Shown: positions 41,345 to 51,233 of the stretch, piece by piece | How positions within the stretch are numbered: position 1 is the first letter of the stretch | Layout of the letters: every line of letters begins with the position of its first letter | Assembly: GCF_040581485.1 (NCBI RefSeq) | Contig: NC_090133.1 | Span: forward strand, 20,212,001 to 20,276,000 | Reading direction: 5' to 3' | DNA length: 64,000 bases | DNA from: Linepithema humile | Lineage: Eukaryota > Arthropoda > Insecta > Hymenoptera > Formicidae | Notes under the pieces: generated by a model | Database searches by the model: none | What the model was told of the DNA's origin: nothing | What the model saw: the letters and a program-made list of their open reading frames with translations, nothing else | Program-made: the position numbers and the translations under genes

Positions 41345-41721
41345 CAATCGCCCGTTACTTTAATCGGCACTCCTGGCAAAAATTTGTAATAATTATGCGT
41401 TCTTATTATGTAATTATTGCGGATAAAAAACGCGATTAGAATCGACACTTCGTGAAACATTCACGCTCTGCGATGTTTTTAAAACTCGCAGCGGCCGGTA
41501 GAGGAGCATGTGTCCTACCGACTGTTACGCGTATTGCTCTATAGACCGCTAGAGTGAGTGACATCTTTTCCGCTCACTCTTTTCGCGCCCAACGGAATGC
41601 AAAGTAAAAACGTAAATTATTTAATCGCATATTTTATCCGTAATAATTGCGTAATAAATGTGCATAAAATCGCAAACTTTTGTCGGGAGTGTCGATTAAA
41701 GTGACGGGCGATTGTTGAGAG
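41345..41721. mobile_element. imperfect foldback/MITE-like inverted repeat
   Basis: The left ~105 bp (AACAATCGCCCGTTACTTTAA...) is matched in inverted orientation by the right ~110 bp (...GATTAAAGTGACGGGCGATTGTT), with further shared words (AATTATTGCGGATAAAA / TTTTATCCGTAATAATT). About 160 bp lie between the arms. A short frame on the minus strand (41,230-41,460) crosses the left arm and is probably not a gene. Target duplication not resolved. Confidence 0.5.
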
Positions 41722-42232
41722 GTATCAAGAGACACGGTAGTGTCTCGCGCCAAGTTCACGCGCAGCGCAAGACCGACCGTGTATCTTTACGCGAGACGGA
41801 AAATTCAGATGAGCCGAGATTATCGGATCTCAAAAACGGCTGGGCCGATTAAGTTGGTAATAGGCTCAATCGAAAGCGCATACCCAAATTACATAAGAAA
41901 AATATGCTTGTTTTTGCTCTGTGTGCTTTATAAATCAAGATATATGCATCCAAAGTCGAGAAATCTAAAAAATCATCATTTTTCTCGGATGTCACGCTAA
42001 AATGTAACGCATGTCTTATTGGTCAGCGTCGTCAGCACGCAACCAATCAGAACGCACTCAACTCAGATTTCTAATATGGCGACGCTCAGACCTGTCAGCT
42101 CGCAGCTTTGATAATATTAATTAACGTTGATATAATTAATATCGGTCGTAAAATGTATATATAACGTGTTGTGGAGACGAATAAAGATAGTGTATATCAA
42201 AATAATAGTATTATTTATGAAAAAAAATTTTT

Positions 42233-42313
42233 TTCGGGAGTGTCGTTTTAAGTATCGCGCGATTTTCGTATTCAGATACGCATGCGAGCAATGCATGCGC
42301 CGCGAACGCGTGA
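42233..42313 (+). repeat. paralogue of the left flank of copy 2
   Basis: Bases from CGGGAGTG to CGCGTGA match 43,257-43,334 (TATCGCGCGATTTTCGTATT, then GCATGCGAGCAATGCATGCG) with only a handful of differences. It therefore supplies the uninterrupted version of the locus into which the large element inserted. Confidence 0.85.
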
Positions 42314-42322
42314 GATTCAATG
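42314..42322 (+). other. paralogous empty insertion site GATTCAATG
   Basis: Here GATTCAATG occurs once, uninterrupted, between the sequence that flanks copy 2 on the left and the exon sequence that flanks copy 1. At the two filled junctions (43,335-43,343, and 32,637-32,645 on the minus strand) the same 9 bp is present beside each element end. This supports a 9-bp target-site duplication, the size typical of MULE and Foldback elements. Confidence 0.8.
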
Positions 42323-42336
42323 TGAGTGCTTCGAAG

Positions 42337-42397
42337 GACCACTGAGAGGAGGAGGAGGCTCAGGAAAAGCATCGGGCGCCGGCGGAGCAACTTTACG
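42337..42397 (+). pseudogene. duplicated copy of the 61-bp candidate exon
   Basis: Same length and nearly the same sequence as 32,562-32,622 read on the minus strand. The interior GGAGGAGC of that copy is GGAAAAGC here, and the donor is improved to GTAAGC. A plausible acceptor (TTTTTTATTTTGCAG) follows at 42,742, but the next segment reads only a short way (Ile-Asn-Phe-Val-Arg...) before a stop. Probably a fragment of a duplicated locus. A live alternative exon is possible. Confidence 0.4.
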
Positions 42398-43255
42398 GTA
42401 AGCAATAATTCATTTATTTGTTATTCGAAAAATATTGCATATAAAATATTATATAATGTAGCGGATATAAAATATTTAAAATACTTTAAAAATTTAGTAA
42501 AATATTTATAATAGTAAATTAATATTCACCATTTTTAGAAATTTTTTACATATTATTATTTCAACTAATTAAACTTTTTTTTTTATTCAAAAAATATATT
42601 TTTGAAAATTTTAATTCTTAAAAATTTTAATTCTGTATGCATAGATAAACGAATATAAAATTCAATGTGCGCAATAATTATTTCACAAATATTAACCATT
42701 TTGAACAGTACTCTAATCTGGATTTACTTTTTTATTTTGCAGATCAACTTTGTGCGCGTAATCGGTGCTACAAAATATATTCGTTCCGTCGTATAGTATA
42801 ACAAAATGCGCGTCGGGAGTGCCGTTAATGCCGAGAGTTATAGCGAATCTATAGATGAACGCATTTTTGCTGTATGACAAATATTGGGACACGATTTTTT
42901 TTTGCTTTAGGCTTGGCTCGGGGGAGGGAAAGGTCGGTTTCAATCATAAAATCTCCACTACGGCAAAGCAATCTTCGGTTCTACGTGCAGCGCGCTAGTT
43001 GTACAGATAGCCGGACTGTCGAAGGTAGTCGAGGACGGCTACCGGAGTTAGTCAAACGCTACCGATTGCTTTTCAGATGTCTTGTATCTAGTCGGTTGAT
43101 TGGATGACTAATCACCTCATCTTCTTCGAGCTTATTTTTGCCTTCTGTTTTGAGAGAATCGTGCCCCAATTGATAAATGTGGTCGTCTGAAACGCGGACG
43201 GAATTCGCGCGTAACGTTACAGCTTGGACAATTCGGTTCGATTCGCCTGTGATGT
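42398..43255. other. duplicated intron and unassigned DNA
   Basis: The first ~315 bp are the plus-strand partner of the inverted block at 40,420-40,723. The rest holds no clear gene. A minus-strand frame (42,713-42,943) has a plausible composition but no recognisable family. The word CGGGAGTGCCG appears at 42,811. Confidence 0.5.
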
Positions 43256-43334
43256 CGGGAGTGCCGTTTTAAGTATCGCGCGATTTTCGTATTCAGGTAC
43301 GCATGCGAGCAATGCATGCGCCGCGATCGCGTGT
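43256..43334 (+). repeat. left host flank of copy 2, second paralogue
   Basis: Near-identical to 42,233-42,313. It begins at TCGGGAGTGCCG and ends CGCGATCGCGTGT, immediately before the 9-bp GATTCAATG. Homology to the paralogue starts sharply at the CGGGAGTG word. Confidence 0.85.
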
Positions 43335-43343
43335 GATTCAATG
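43335..43343 (+). other. target-site duplication half, GATTCAATG
   Basis: The nine bases directly before the ATGTTCGTGAACC terminus of copy 2. The reverse complement CATTGAATC lies directly before the left terminus of copy 1 (32,637-32,645), so the two halves of one duplication are now at two different elements. Confidence 0.75.
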
Positions 43344-45145
43344 ATGTTCGTGAACCAAGCAGATCATTTTCTAGCAGATCAAAAATAAAAGAGAGTTCTT
43401 GTCGCATGCAGTCGAGTTCTATAGTTCCTGATAGTTTTTAATGATAGTTCTGGTGATTTTATAAAAAAAAACACCGATCGAAAAAAATGATCTGCTACGG
43501 AAAGTTAGCAGATAAAAAATAGAGGACACTGAACATATATGTGATATGCTGGCCGTATATTGATAGTTCTGTTGATAATTAAAGAGTTTTCGTGTAGTTC
43601 TGAGCCAGTACATTGCTTTTCCAAAGAGTTCTGACGACTAAAATAATTAGAAAATTTTTTAACAATTATTTTACCCGAAAAACACGCATTTTTGTACATA
43701 TATGTGATATGCTGGCCGCATATTGATAGTTCTGCTAAAAATTAGACAGTTCTCTTCTAGTTCTGGGCGAGTACATTGCTTTTCCAAAAAGTTCTGACGA
43801 CTAAAATAATTAGAAAATTTTTAAAACAATTATTTTACCCGAAAAACACGCATTTTTTAGTATATGTGTGATATGCTGGCCGTATATTGATAGTTCTGTT
43901 AATAATTAAAGAGTTTTCGTGTAGTTCTGGGCAAGTACATTGCTTTTCCAAAGAGTTCTGACGACTAAAATAATTAGAAAATTTTTTAAACAATTAATTT
44001 ACCCGAAAAACACGCATTTTTGAGCATATGTGTGATATGCTGGCCGTATATTAATAGTTCTGTTAATAATTAAAGAGTTTTCGTGTAGTTCTGGGCGAGT
44101 ACATTGCTTTTCCAAAGAGTTCTGACGACTAAAATAATTAGAAAATTTTTTAAACAATTAATTTACCCGAAAAACGCGCATTTTTGAGCATATGTGTGAT
44201 ATGTTGGCCGCATATTGATAGTTCTGCTAAAAATTAGACAGTTCTCTTCTAGTTCTGGGCGAGTACATTGCTTTTCCAAAGAGTTCTGACGACTAAAATA
44301 ATTAGAAAATTTTTTAAACAATTAATTTACCCGAAAAACGCGCATTTTTGAGCATATGTGTGATATGTTGGCCGCATATTGATAGTTCTGCTAAAAATTA
44401 GACAGTTCTCTTCTAGTTCTGGGCGAGTACATTGCTTTTCCAAAGAGTTCTGACGACTAAAATAATTAGAAAATTTTTTAAACAATAAATTTACCCGAAA
44501 AACGCGCATTTTTGAGCATATGTGTGATATGCTGGCCGCATATTGATAGTTCTGCTAAAAATTAGACAGTTCTCTTCTAGTTCTGGGCGAGTACATTGCT
44601 TTTCCAAAGAGTTCTGACGACTAAAATAATTAGAAAATTTTTTAAACAATTATTTTACCCGAAAAACACGCATTTTTGAGTATATGTGTGATATGCTGGC
44701 CGTATATTGATAGCTCTGTTAATAATTAAAGAGTTTTCGTGCAGTTCTGGGCAAGTACATTGCTTTTCCAAAGAGTTCTGACGACTAAAATAATTAGAAA
44801 ATTTTTTAAACAATTAATTTACCCGAAAAACGCGCATTTTTGAGCATATGTGTGATATGCTGGCCGCATATTGATAGTTCTGCTAAAAATTAGACAGTTC
44901 TCTTCTAGTTCTGGGCGAGTACATTGCTTTTCCAAAGAGTTCTGACGACTAAAATAATTAGAAAATTTTTTAAACAATTATTTTACCCGAAAAACACGCA
45001 TTTTTGAGTATATGTGTGATATGCTGGCCGTATATTGATAGTTCTGTTAATAATTAAAGAGTTTTCGTGCAGTTCTGGGCAAGTACATTGCTTTTCCAAA
45101 GAGTTCTGACGACTAAAATAATTAGAAAATTTTTTAAACAATTAC
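43344..45145 (-). repeat. copy 2 left arm, ~10 tandem units
   Basis: Begins ATGTTCGTGAACC, then one subterminal repeat (the other arms have two, so one was probably lost by recombination between repeats), then about ten ~164 bp units marked by GACGACTAAAATAATTAGAAAATT from 43,632 to 45,108. The two unit types are mixed without strict alternation. Unit homology stops near 45,145. Confidence 0.9.
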
Positions 45146-45453
45146 TTTTTATTTCTAATAAAATTTTATGGGTAAAATTAATTATATTTAGTAAACAAAT
45201 TATATCGCCAAGTTGTTGAACGTATAAGTATCGAGGCTCTAGTTGATATTGGAAAGTTCTCAATAACAATATCCATCAATAGTAATAAAAATAATTGTTA
45301 ACAATTTTTATCATCTTTTCGCTTATGTAATTGTGATACGTTATTGTATATTGGGGAGTTTTTTCGAACTATATATTTAATACTTCTATACATTTCAGAA
45401 AAGTTCTGGTTTCTAATATTTAAATAATTGTTAACAACTTTTATGAACTCTAC
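45146..45453. other. unique internal DNA of the element, left side
   Basis: AT-rich, no gene. Matches 33,281-33,592 of copy 1 almost base for base, which proves that both copies share this interior and that the Tc1 insertion at its edge predates their divergence. Confidence 0.8.
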
Positions 45454-45455
45454 TA

Positions 45456-46721
45456 CAGTCAGTTAAATAAGAGCGTGCCAAATCTTATTCACAATCGGTA
45501 AAAAATATTATTCTAAATCTTATGTGAATTGATAGAGCAAACCTTTGTCCTTGGCGCATTTTAAAAAAAGATTTAGTTGTTGTTGATCTTTTGTAAGAAA
45601 AACACGCTAAGCGCCATGAGTGCCAAATACGCAAAGCGCTACGAGGCTGTGTTTCTGTGCATTCACCCAAAAGGTCCAAAAATGTCGCAATTAGCGGCTG
45701 CTAAATATATTAAAAAGTCAAGAACATTTGTGAAGAAGTGGATTCTGCGATATAAAGCCACAAAAAATGTGGATGATTTACCGGAACGTGGCTCAAAAGG
45801 CAAAGTGGACAAAAAAGGTGATAAAATGATCGGTGATCTGTTTTCGCAGAATCCTGGCTTAACACTGCGTCAAGGACAAGCAAAATTGAAGCAAAAAGGT
45901 TTATATATATCGTATGTAACTATTCGAACTCATCTCCGTGCTCATGACATGAAATGGCGCAGCACAATAAAGAAACCTTTGTTAAGTGAAAAACATGTGA
46001 AAAAGCGACTCGCTTGGGCGCACGAAAACATCGACCAAGATTTCAGTAACATAATTTTTACTGACGAATGTTCTATATGAGCACGTAGTAGCTTCAAACA
46101 AACTTGGTCAACCTCCACCAATAGATATGTCGAGCGAACCGTTAAACACGGAATAAAAGTGCATCTTTGGGGTTGCTTCTCAAAACAAGGATTCGGCACT
46201 TTGCATCTGTTTACCGACAATCTGAATGCCAAGAAAATGCTGGGAATTTACGAAAAGGCTTTGTTACCGTCTGCCGAACGTTGGTTTATTAATAAAAATG
46301 AGGACTGGATTCTGCAGGAGGACAACGATCCAAAACATCGAAGCAAGCTCTGTACCGAGTGGAAGGAGCAATCTGGCATCGTTACATTGGATTGGCCGTC
46401 GCAGTCGCCCGATGCCAATCCAATCGAAAATGTGTGGGCATATATTAAGTACAGACTTCGAGGAAAACGCACATATACCGCAAAGCAGCTATCTCGCAAC
46501 ATTCGTCAAATTTGGAAGGCCTTGCCGCTACAGTACGCCATCAATTTAGTCGAAAGTATGCCTCGAAGATGCCAGGCGATTATCGACGCCGGTGGTGACT
46601 GGACGCATTATTGAGAGAATTGCGTTGTAGTCCTCATCAAGATAAATGTATATGTTTAAAAATTTTTTTAAATACATTTTTTTTATAAATTAACCCTGGT
46701 ACGCTCTTACTTAACAGACTG
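45456..46721 (+). mobile_element. Tc1-type DNA transposon, full length
   Basis: A 1266-bp element between TA dinucleotides (45,454-45,455 and 46,722-46,723). The terminal inverted repeats pair CAGTCAGTTAAATAAGAGCG with the complement of CGCTCTTACTTAACAGACTG, about 18 of 20 positions. It carries one transposase gene of normal length interrupted by a single stop codon. The truncated relative in copy 1 sits at the same internal position, so both descend from one insertion. Confidence 0.95.
45616..46617 (+). pseudogene. Tc1-family transposase (DD34E), one in-frame TGA
   Basis: A 333-codon frame, the usual Tc1 length, if the TGA at 46,078-46,080 (codon 155) is ignored. The N-terminus holds the helix-turn-helix DNA-binding region. 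The catalytic triad is visible: Asp150 in Phe-Thr-Asp-Glu, Asp236 in Glu-Asp-Asn-Asp-Pro-Lys-His, Glu271 in Pro-Ile-Glu-Asn-Val-Trp. Thirty-four residues separate the last two, giving DD34E. The enzyme would bind the inverted repeats and cut-and-paste at TA. The stop falls just after the first catalytic Asp, so the copy is probably dead. I chose the Met at 45,616 over an in-frame Met 13 codons upstream because the reading there looks non-homologous; this is judgement only. Confidence 0.9.
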
Positions 46722-46723
46722 TA

Positions 46724-47327
46724 TATGATTGTGAATATACTCGGCGTACGAAGAAAAACTTCAAAGATATGAAAAAATTATTTGTATAACAGTAATTATT
46801 TTTCAATAATTTATTATTGAAAAACGATTATTAGCAGTAAGTTTTTTGTGTTTTTATAGTTTTTGTCGTACGGATCGCAAGATATATATTTATTTGTTTT
46901 TTCAATCTATGCATTACCCAAAGCCAATGACGTGGGCTTGTTGAGAACTGGCTTTTTTTTTAATTTTTAATTTTTTTTATTTTTATTTAATTTTATTTAC
47001 TTTTTTATTTTTTTAATCTTTATTTATATATTATATTTTTATTTTCGTATTTTTTAAATTATCTGATTTTTTTAATAACGTTATGCATATATAAATGTTT
47101 ATAAACTTTATGACACTATTATGTCATTAAAAACTGGAACTAAAATTTTCAAATAAAACTAAAACTAAAAAGATGTTAAAATAAAAGCTAAAATTAAAAT
47201 TAAGAATAAAAATAAAAACTAAAAACATGTCAAAATAGAAATAAAATATTATTATAATAGAATTATTAAGTAATATCGCAAACTTGTGATTTTATTATCA
47301 ATTTGTAAAACCGTTGTATTATTGAGT
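46724..47327. other. internal DNA of copy 2 between the two insertions
   Basis: AT-rich, with long T runs near 46,960-47,090 and A-rich sequence of the AACTAAAA kind near 47,130-47,230. No frame of note. Since BEL is inserted only 16 bp past the transposase stop, this may include the 3' untranslated region and terminator of the element's gene. Confidence 0.5.
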
Positions 47328-47332
47328 AACGT
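47328..47332. other. BEL target-site duplication AACGT (left)
   Basis: AACGT directly precedes the left LTR. The same five bases directly follow the right LTR at 56,259-56,263. Five base pairs fits the 4-6 bp known for BEL/Pao integrases. Confidence 0.9.
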
Positions 47333-49020
47333 TGTTTAAAATAGGCTTTAATATCCCCAAAAAAATCAAAACTATGTGTCGCAAGAAAACATAATCCAAA
47401 TAATAATACTTAATAACGCAAAATAAACATCAGATATAATATCTATAAAAAAGAATCAAGAGATATCAGATGTTAAGATATTAGTTTTGTGTACAAAAAG
47501 AAAACATGAAACTAAATTATTTAGTTAATAAACTCAACTTCTTTTTATCGATTTATCAGTAATGAAAATCGTCTCAGTGGACTGTATCAATTTGCATAAA
47601 CATGCTCGTCAATGAGTAAACCGTACGAAAAGAAAAGCAACTTATAAGTCAAATGTACCGCTCAAATAACAAATCAAATATCTCTCGATTAACACAAAGT
47701 CATATCGCAAAAGGTTAATACTATATTGTAATTTTGAGTCGACTCAAAATGCAAAAGATAATACTTATAATAATACTTAAGTACTATTTATACAAATGAT
47801 CTTCAATTATTACATTAATGTAATTATCTTAAAAGAGCACAGCAAGACTCCATCGCAGACGTTTTACATCAAACGCTATGTCTAGCGATGTTCAAACGTA
47901 AATACAATAATAATATTATTGTGTCACAAAGAAATAAATGTGATAGAAAAGAATCTTAATCATTCCACATTCTTCGTTGTGAGGTAATGAGTCGCTCATT
48001 ATTGCAAAAAAAGGCCGCACCTGACCTTTACAAAATAAAGGAAAAGATACACTCACCGCAAGACAGGCAAATGTATATTATATTAAATAGTTCAGTCAAG
48101 GCACATTATTCCGTGCATGTGTGTGCAGGTGTGTTCCAAAGAAAAGCCAAGCATTCGTCCATTCCAAGGTACATGCAAGTGAGATAGGTCTCCAGAGAAA
48201 CAAAAGCGGGCTATCCTAATCTGTTGTAAATCAAGAAAAGAAAAGAAAAGACTTAGATTTTCTCACAGTCTAGAAATCCGCAAATGTAGTGCTGCGTTAA
48301 CTTGTAAGGTTAACTCAGGCTTGCAACGCTGTATAAATACAGCCCATCCAGCGCATAATGGCGATCGGCAGGAACACGCTTACGCGTGTTCTGCGCAGCA
48401 ATGATCAACTCACCTTGTGATGTGACTATATACAATGGCCAGCAAGGGACGCAACTTTCTATAAAATGGCCAGCAAGGGCCGCAACTTTCTATGACCAGC
48501 AAGGGCCGCAACTTTCGATGGCCAGTAAGGGCCGCAACTTTCTATGGCCAGCAAGGGCCGCAACTTTCGATGGCCAGTAAGGGCCGCAACTTTCTATGGC
48601 CAGCAAGGGCCGCAACTTTCTTCAAAGAGATCACAAGATTAAACAACGTTCTATGTCGCGACAAATACACGACGGCGACTAGACTCGATTCGTGCACGGC
48701 ACGCGTAAAATGATGCAACGTACACGTGCGACGAACAACAATGACGACACGCGCGACGAACAACAAAAAACGACCAGACTCGTTTCGTGCACGGCACGCG
48801 TAAAGATGATGCAACGCGTGACGACACGCGCTACGAACAACAAAAAGCGACTAGACTCGTAACAAGGTCTAGGCGGAAACCGGAAAACAATCCAGCCATG
48901 GCGCGGCCGTTCCTCCCGCATCGGTAAGCGCCACACGCGGATCGGGAACGAACCGGCATATATAGTGCCGCTCGTGCTGCACGCTTTGCCTTAGTGGCGA
49001 AAAAGCGCGCATTTTAAACA
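47333..49020 (-). repeat. BEL 3' LTR (1688 bp)
   Basis: TGTTTAAAAT...ATTTTAAACA. It contains a TATA-like TGTATAAATACA near 48,330, a 26-bp minisatellite (seven units) and a second set of ~65-bp repeats around 48,660-48,860 containing GCACGGCACGCGTAAA. Small frames inside are artefacts of these repeats. Confidence 0.95.
48436..48620. repeat. 26-bp minisatellite in the 3' LTR, 7 units
   Basis: Units of the form TGGCCAGCAAGGGCCGCAACTTTCTA, the first ones with small length changes. Same family as in the 5' LTR, where there are about 15 units. Confidence 0.95.
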
Positions 49021-49035
49021 TTTCCGCCCGCCTTC
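49021..49035 (-). promoter_or_regulatory. BEL polypurine tract
   Basis: On the minus strand GAAGGCGGGCGGAAA lies directly before the 3' LTR. It is purine-rich with two C interruptions. Its position is the one expected for plus-strand DNA priming. Confidence 0.7.
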
Positions 49036-49064
49036 GTTAAATCATTTATTTAACGAACATAATC

Positions 49065-51233
49065 CTAATCTTTATCCGTTGGAAGGAAGCATAGTTTAGT
49101 AATAGGTCTTTTCAATTCAGTTGTGCAAGTCTTGACCATGACCACTCTTACGAGACCGTCAGGTCCACGGAAGATCTTAGTAATTCTGCCCAAAGGCCAT
49201 TTACCAGGAGGATAACGTTCATCTACCACTAGTACCATAGAACCTTCCTTAACCGTGGTAGAATTCTGATTCCACTTATACATAGAGTAATGTCTTTGAA
49301 GGTACTCTGAAGACCACCTGACCCATAGTGAATCTAACATCTGTCGCAGCAGTTGCCATCGAGAGAGTCGTGAAGACTTTTCAAATTCTAAAGAAGGTTC
49401 AGGCACAACAGTGGGAGGACATCCCATTAGAAAATGTCCTGGTGTTAAGACCGATAGGTCATCCGGGTCATCCGTGAGAGGACATAAAGGTCTGGAGTTT
49501 AAAACTGCTTCTATTTGAGTAAGCAAGGTGTTTAACTCCTCATAAGTGAGAAGAGTTTCACCCATTACACGCTTGAGATGGTATTTTACTGACTTTACTC
49601 CAGATTCCCATTTGCCTCCAAAATGAGGCGCCGAAGGTGGATTGAATCTCCATGTAGTCCCGTCCTTAGCTAGAAGGGCCGATAATCGCTGAGATTCTGC
49701 AGAGGCCCCGTCGAACAATCTTTGTAGTTCAGAACTCGCACCCTTAAAATTGGTACCGCAGTCACTTATTAAAGTGGCACAGATGCCACGTCGACTGACA
49801 AATCTTTTATAAGCAGCAAGAAACGCTTCGGTAGTATAGTCAGTGACTAATTCTAGATGAACTGCAGATGTTGCAAAACAAACAAATAAGACTATGTAAG
49901 CCTTATACGTTCGAGCGTTCTTACCCTTCCAGGTCTTAAGTGTAAATGGACCAGCATAGTCCACTCCAGTGTTTAGAAATGGTCTTGAAGGTAACACACG
50001 TTCCGGAGATAATTGACCCATTAATTGCCGTGCTCGCAACTGACGAAACCTAAGGCATTTAACACATTTGAGAATGTGACTACGCACCGTAGCTCGTCCT
50101 CCAACAACCCAAAATTCTTCCCGTATGAGTAAAGTAGTGAGTTGCGTGCCTCCGTGTAAGGAACGAATGTGAGCATCACCTATAATCAGAGATGTGAAAG
50201 GAGATTGTTTTGGCAATATAGCCGGATGTTTGGAGACTTCCGATAAGTTGGAGGCCTGCAGGCGACCGCCTACTCTTAAAATTCCCTCTGCATCAATGAA
50301 TGGCGTGAGTCGGATCAGACAGTTCGACTTGGGCAATGTTTGACCAGTTGAAATTGATCTAAGTTCAGACGGAAAAAAGCATCTTTGTATCTCCTTTGTC
50401 CAAAATGCCTTAGCCTTATGTAATTCCAAAGGGGTGATAGTTGTTAAGGCTGGTGCAGTCGATATACGTTTGAAGCGGTCAACTGCACGCATACAAGTGG
50501 CAGTGACCTTCAACAATCTAAGCAAACTTGAGTATCGCAGGAGCAGGTCCCACGGCTGCGTAACACTAGTACTTGTTGCATTGATTTTCACAGGGCGCTC
50601 CTCTAGGTTTACACCAGAGGTCTCTAAAAGGGCTAAAGATGGCCATAAATCTGAAGTTTCCGATAACCATGAAGGCCCATACCACCAGGAAAGAGTGTGG
50701 GAAAGTTGTGCGGGAGTTAAACCCCGGGTTGCTAAGTCAGCCGGATTTTCTGAACCTCGTATAAAACGCCAGGTGGCTGAAGGTAAAGTCTCCTGAATGT
50801 AACATACCCGGTTATGTACAAAGTCTTTCCACCTTGACGGATGATTATTTATCCAGGTAAGTGTAATTGAAGAATCACACCATAAGTAGAGCCTGACGTC
50901 TTCACGATGCAAGGCATGCAAAACTTGTTTCATAAGTTTTACTAAAAGCACAGCTCCGGAAAGTTCCAAACGAGGAATTGTCAACCTTTTTAAAGGCGCC
51001 ACTTTAGTTTTGGAGCAGATCAACTTTGAGATAATCTTTCCCGTATCATCTGTGGTGCGTACAAACACCACTGCTGCCATAGCTAAAGAGGAGGCATCAC
51101 AAAACCCATGGAGTTCAAAACTGCGACTCAAATTAGTACCGATCCACCGAGGAAAGGTAAGAAGGGGCAGCGTATCACAATCATTAATGAATTTAATCCA
51201 GTCGTGGACTAGATCATCTGGAAGATCTTGATC
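49065..51233 (-). pseudogene. BEL pol, C-terminal part: RNase H and integrase
   Basis: Open from the stop at 51,234 to the natural stop at 49,065, in the same frame as the two upstream segments. RNase H motifs appear first (Phe-Cys-Asp-Ala-Ser, Arg-Leu-Glu-Leu, Trp-Cys-Asp-Ser, Asn-Pro-Ala-Asp). Then comes an integrase zinc site with His-x5-His in HIRSLHGG (sic: first His of that word and a following region) and Cys-Val-Lys-Cys. The DDE core follows: Asp391 (Gly-Val-Asp-Tyr-Ala-Gly), Asp457 (Ile-Ser-Asp-Cys-Gly-Thr), Glu509 (Lys-Trp-Glu-Ser-Gly), numbered from the TTG codon at 51,131. The chain ends with a small BEL-type C-terminal domain. Without read-through of the TGA this part would not be made. 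Confidence 0.93.

Noticed and set aside
41230..42943. Two minus-strand frames of 76 codons (41,230-41,460 and 42,713-42,943)
   Set aside because: Composition is plausible, but the first crosses an inverted-repeat arm and neither has recognisable homology or clear splice sites.
49021..49064. Possible env gene between pol and the 3' LTR
   Set aside because: Only 44 bp separate the pol stop from the LTR, so there is no room for an envelope gene.
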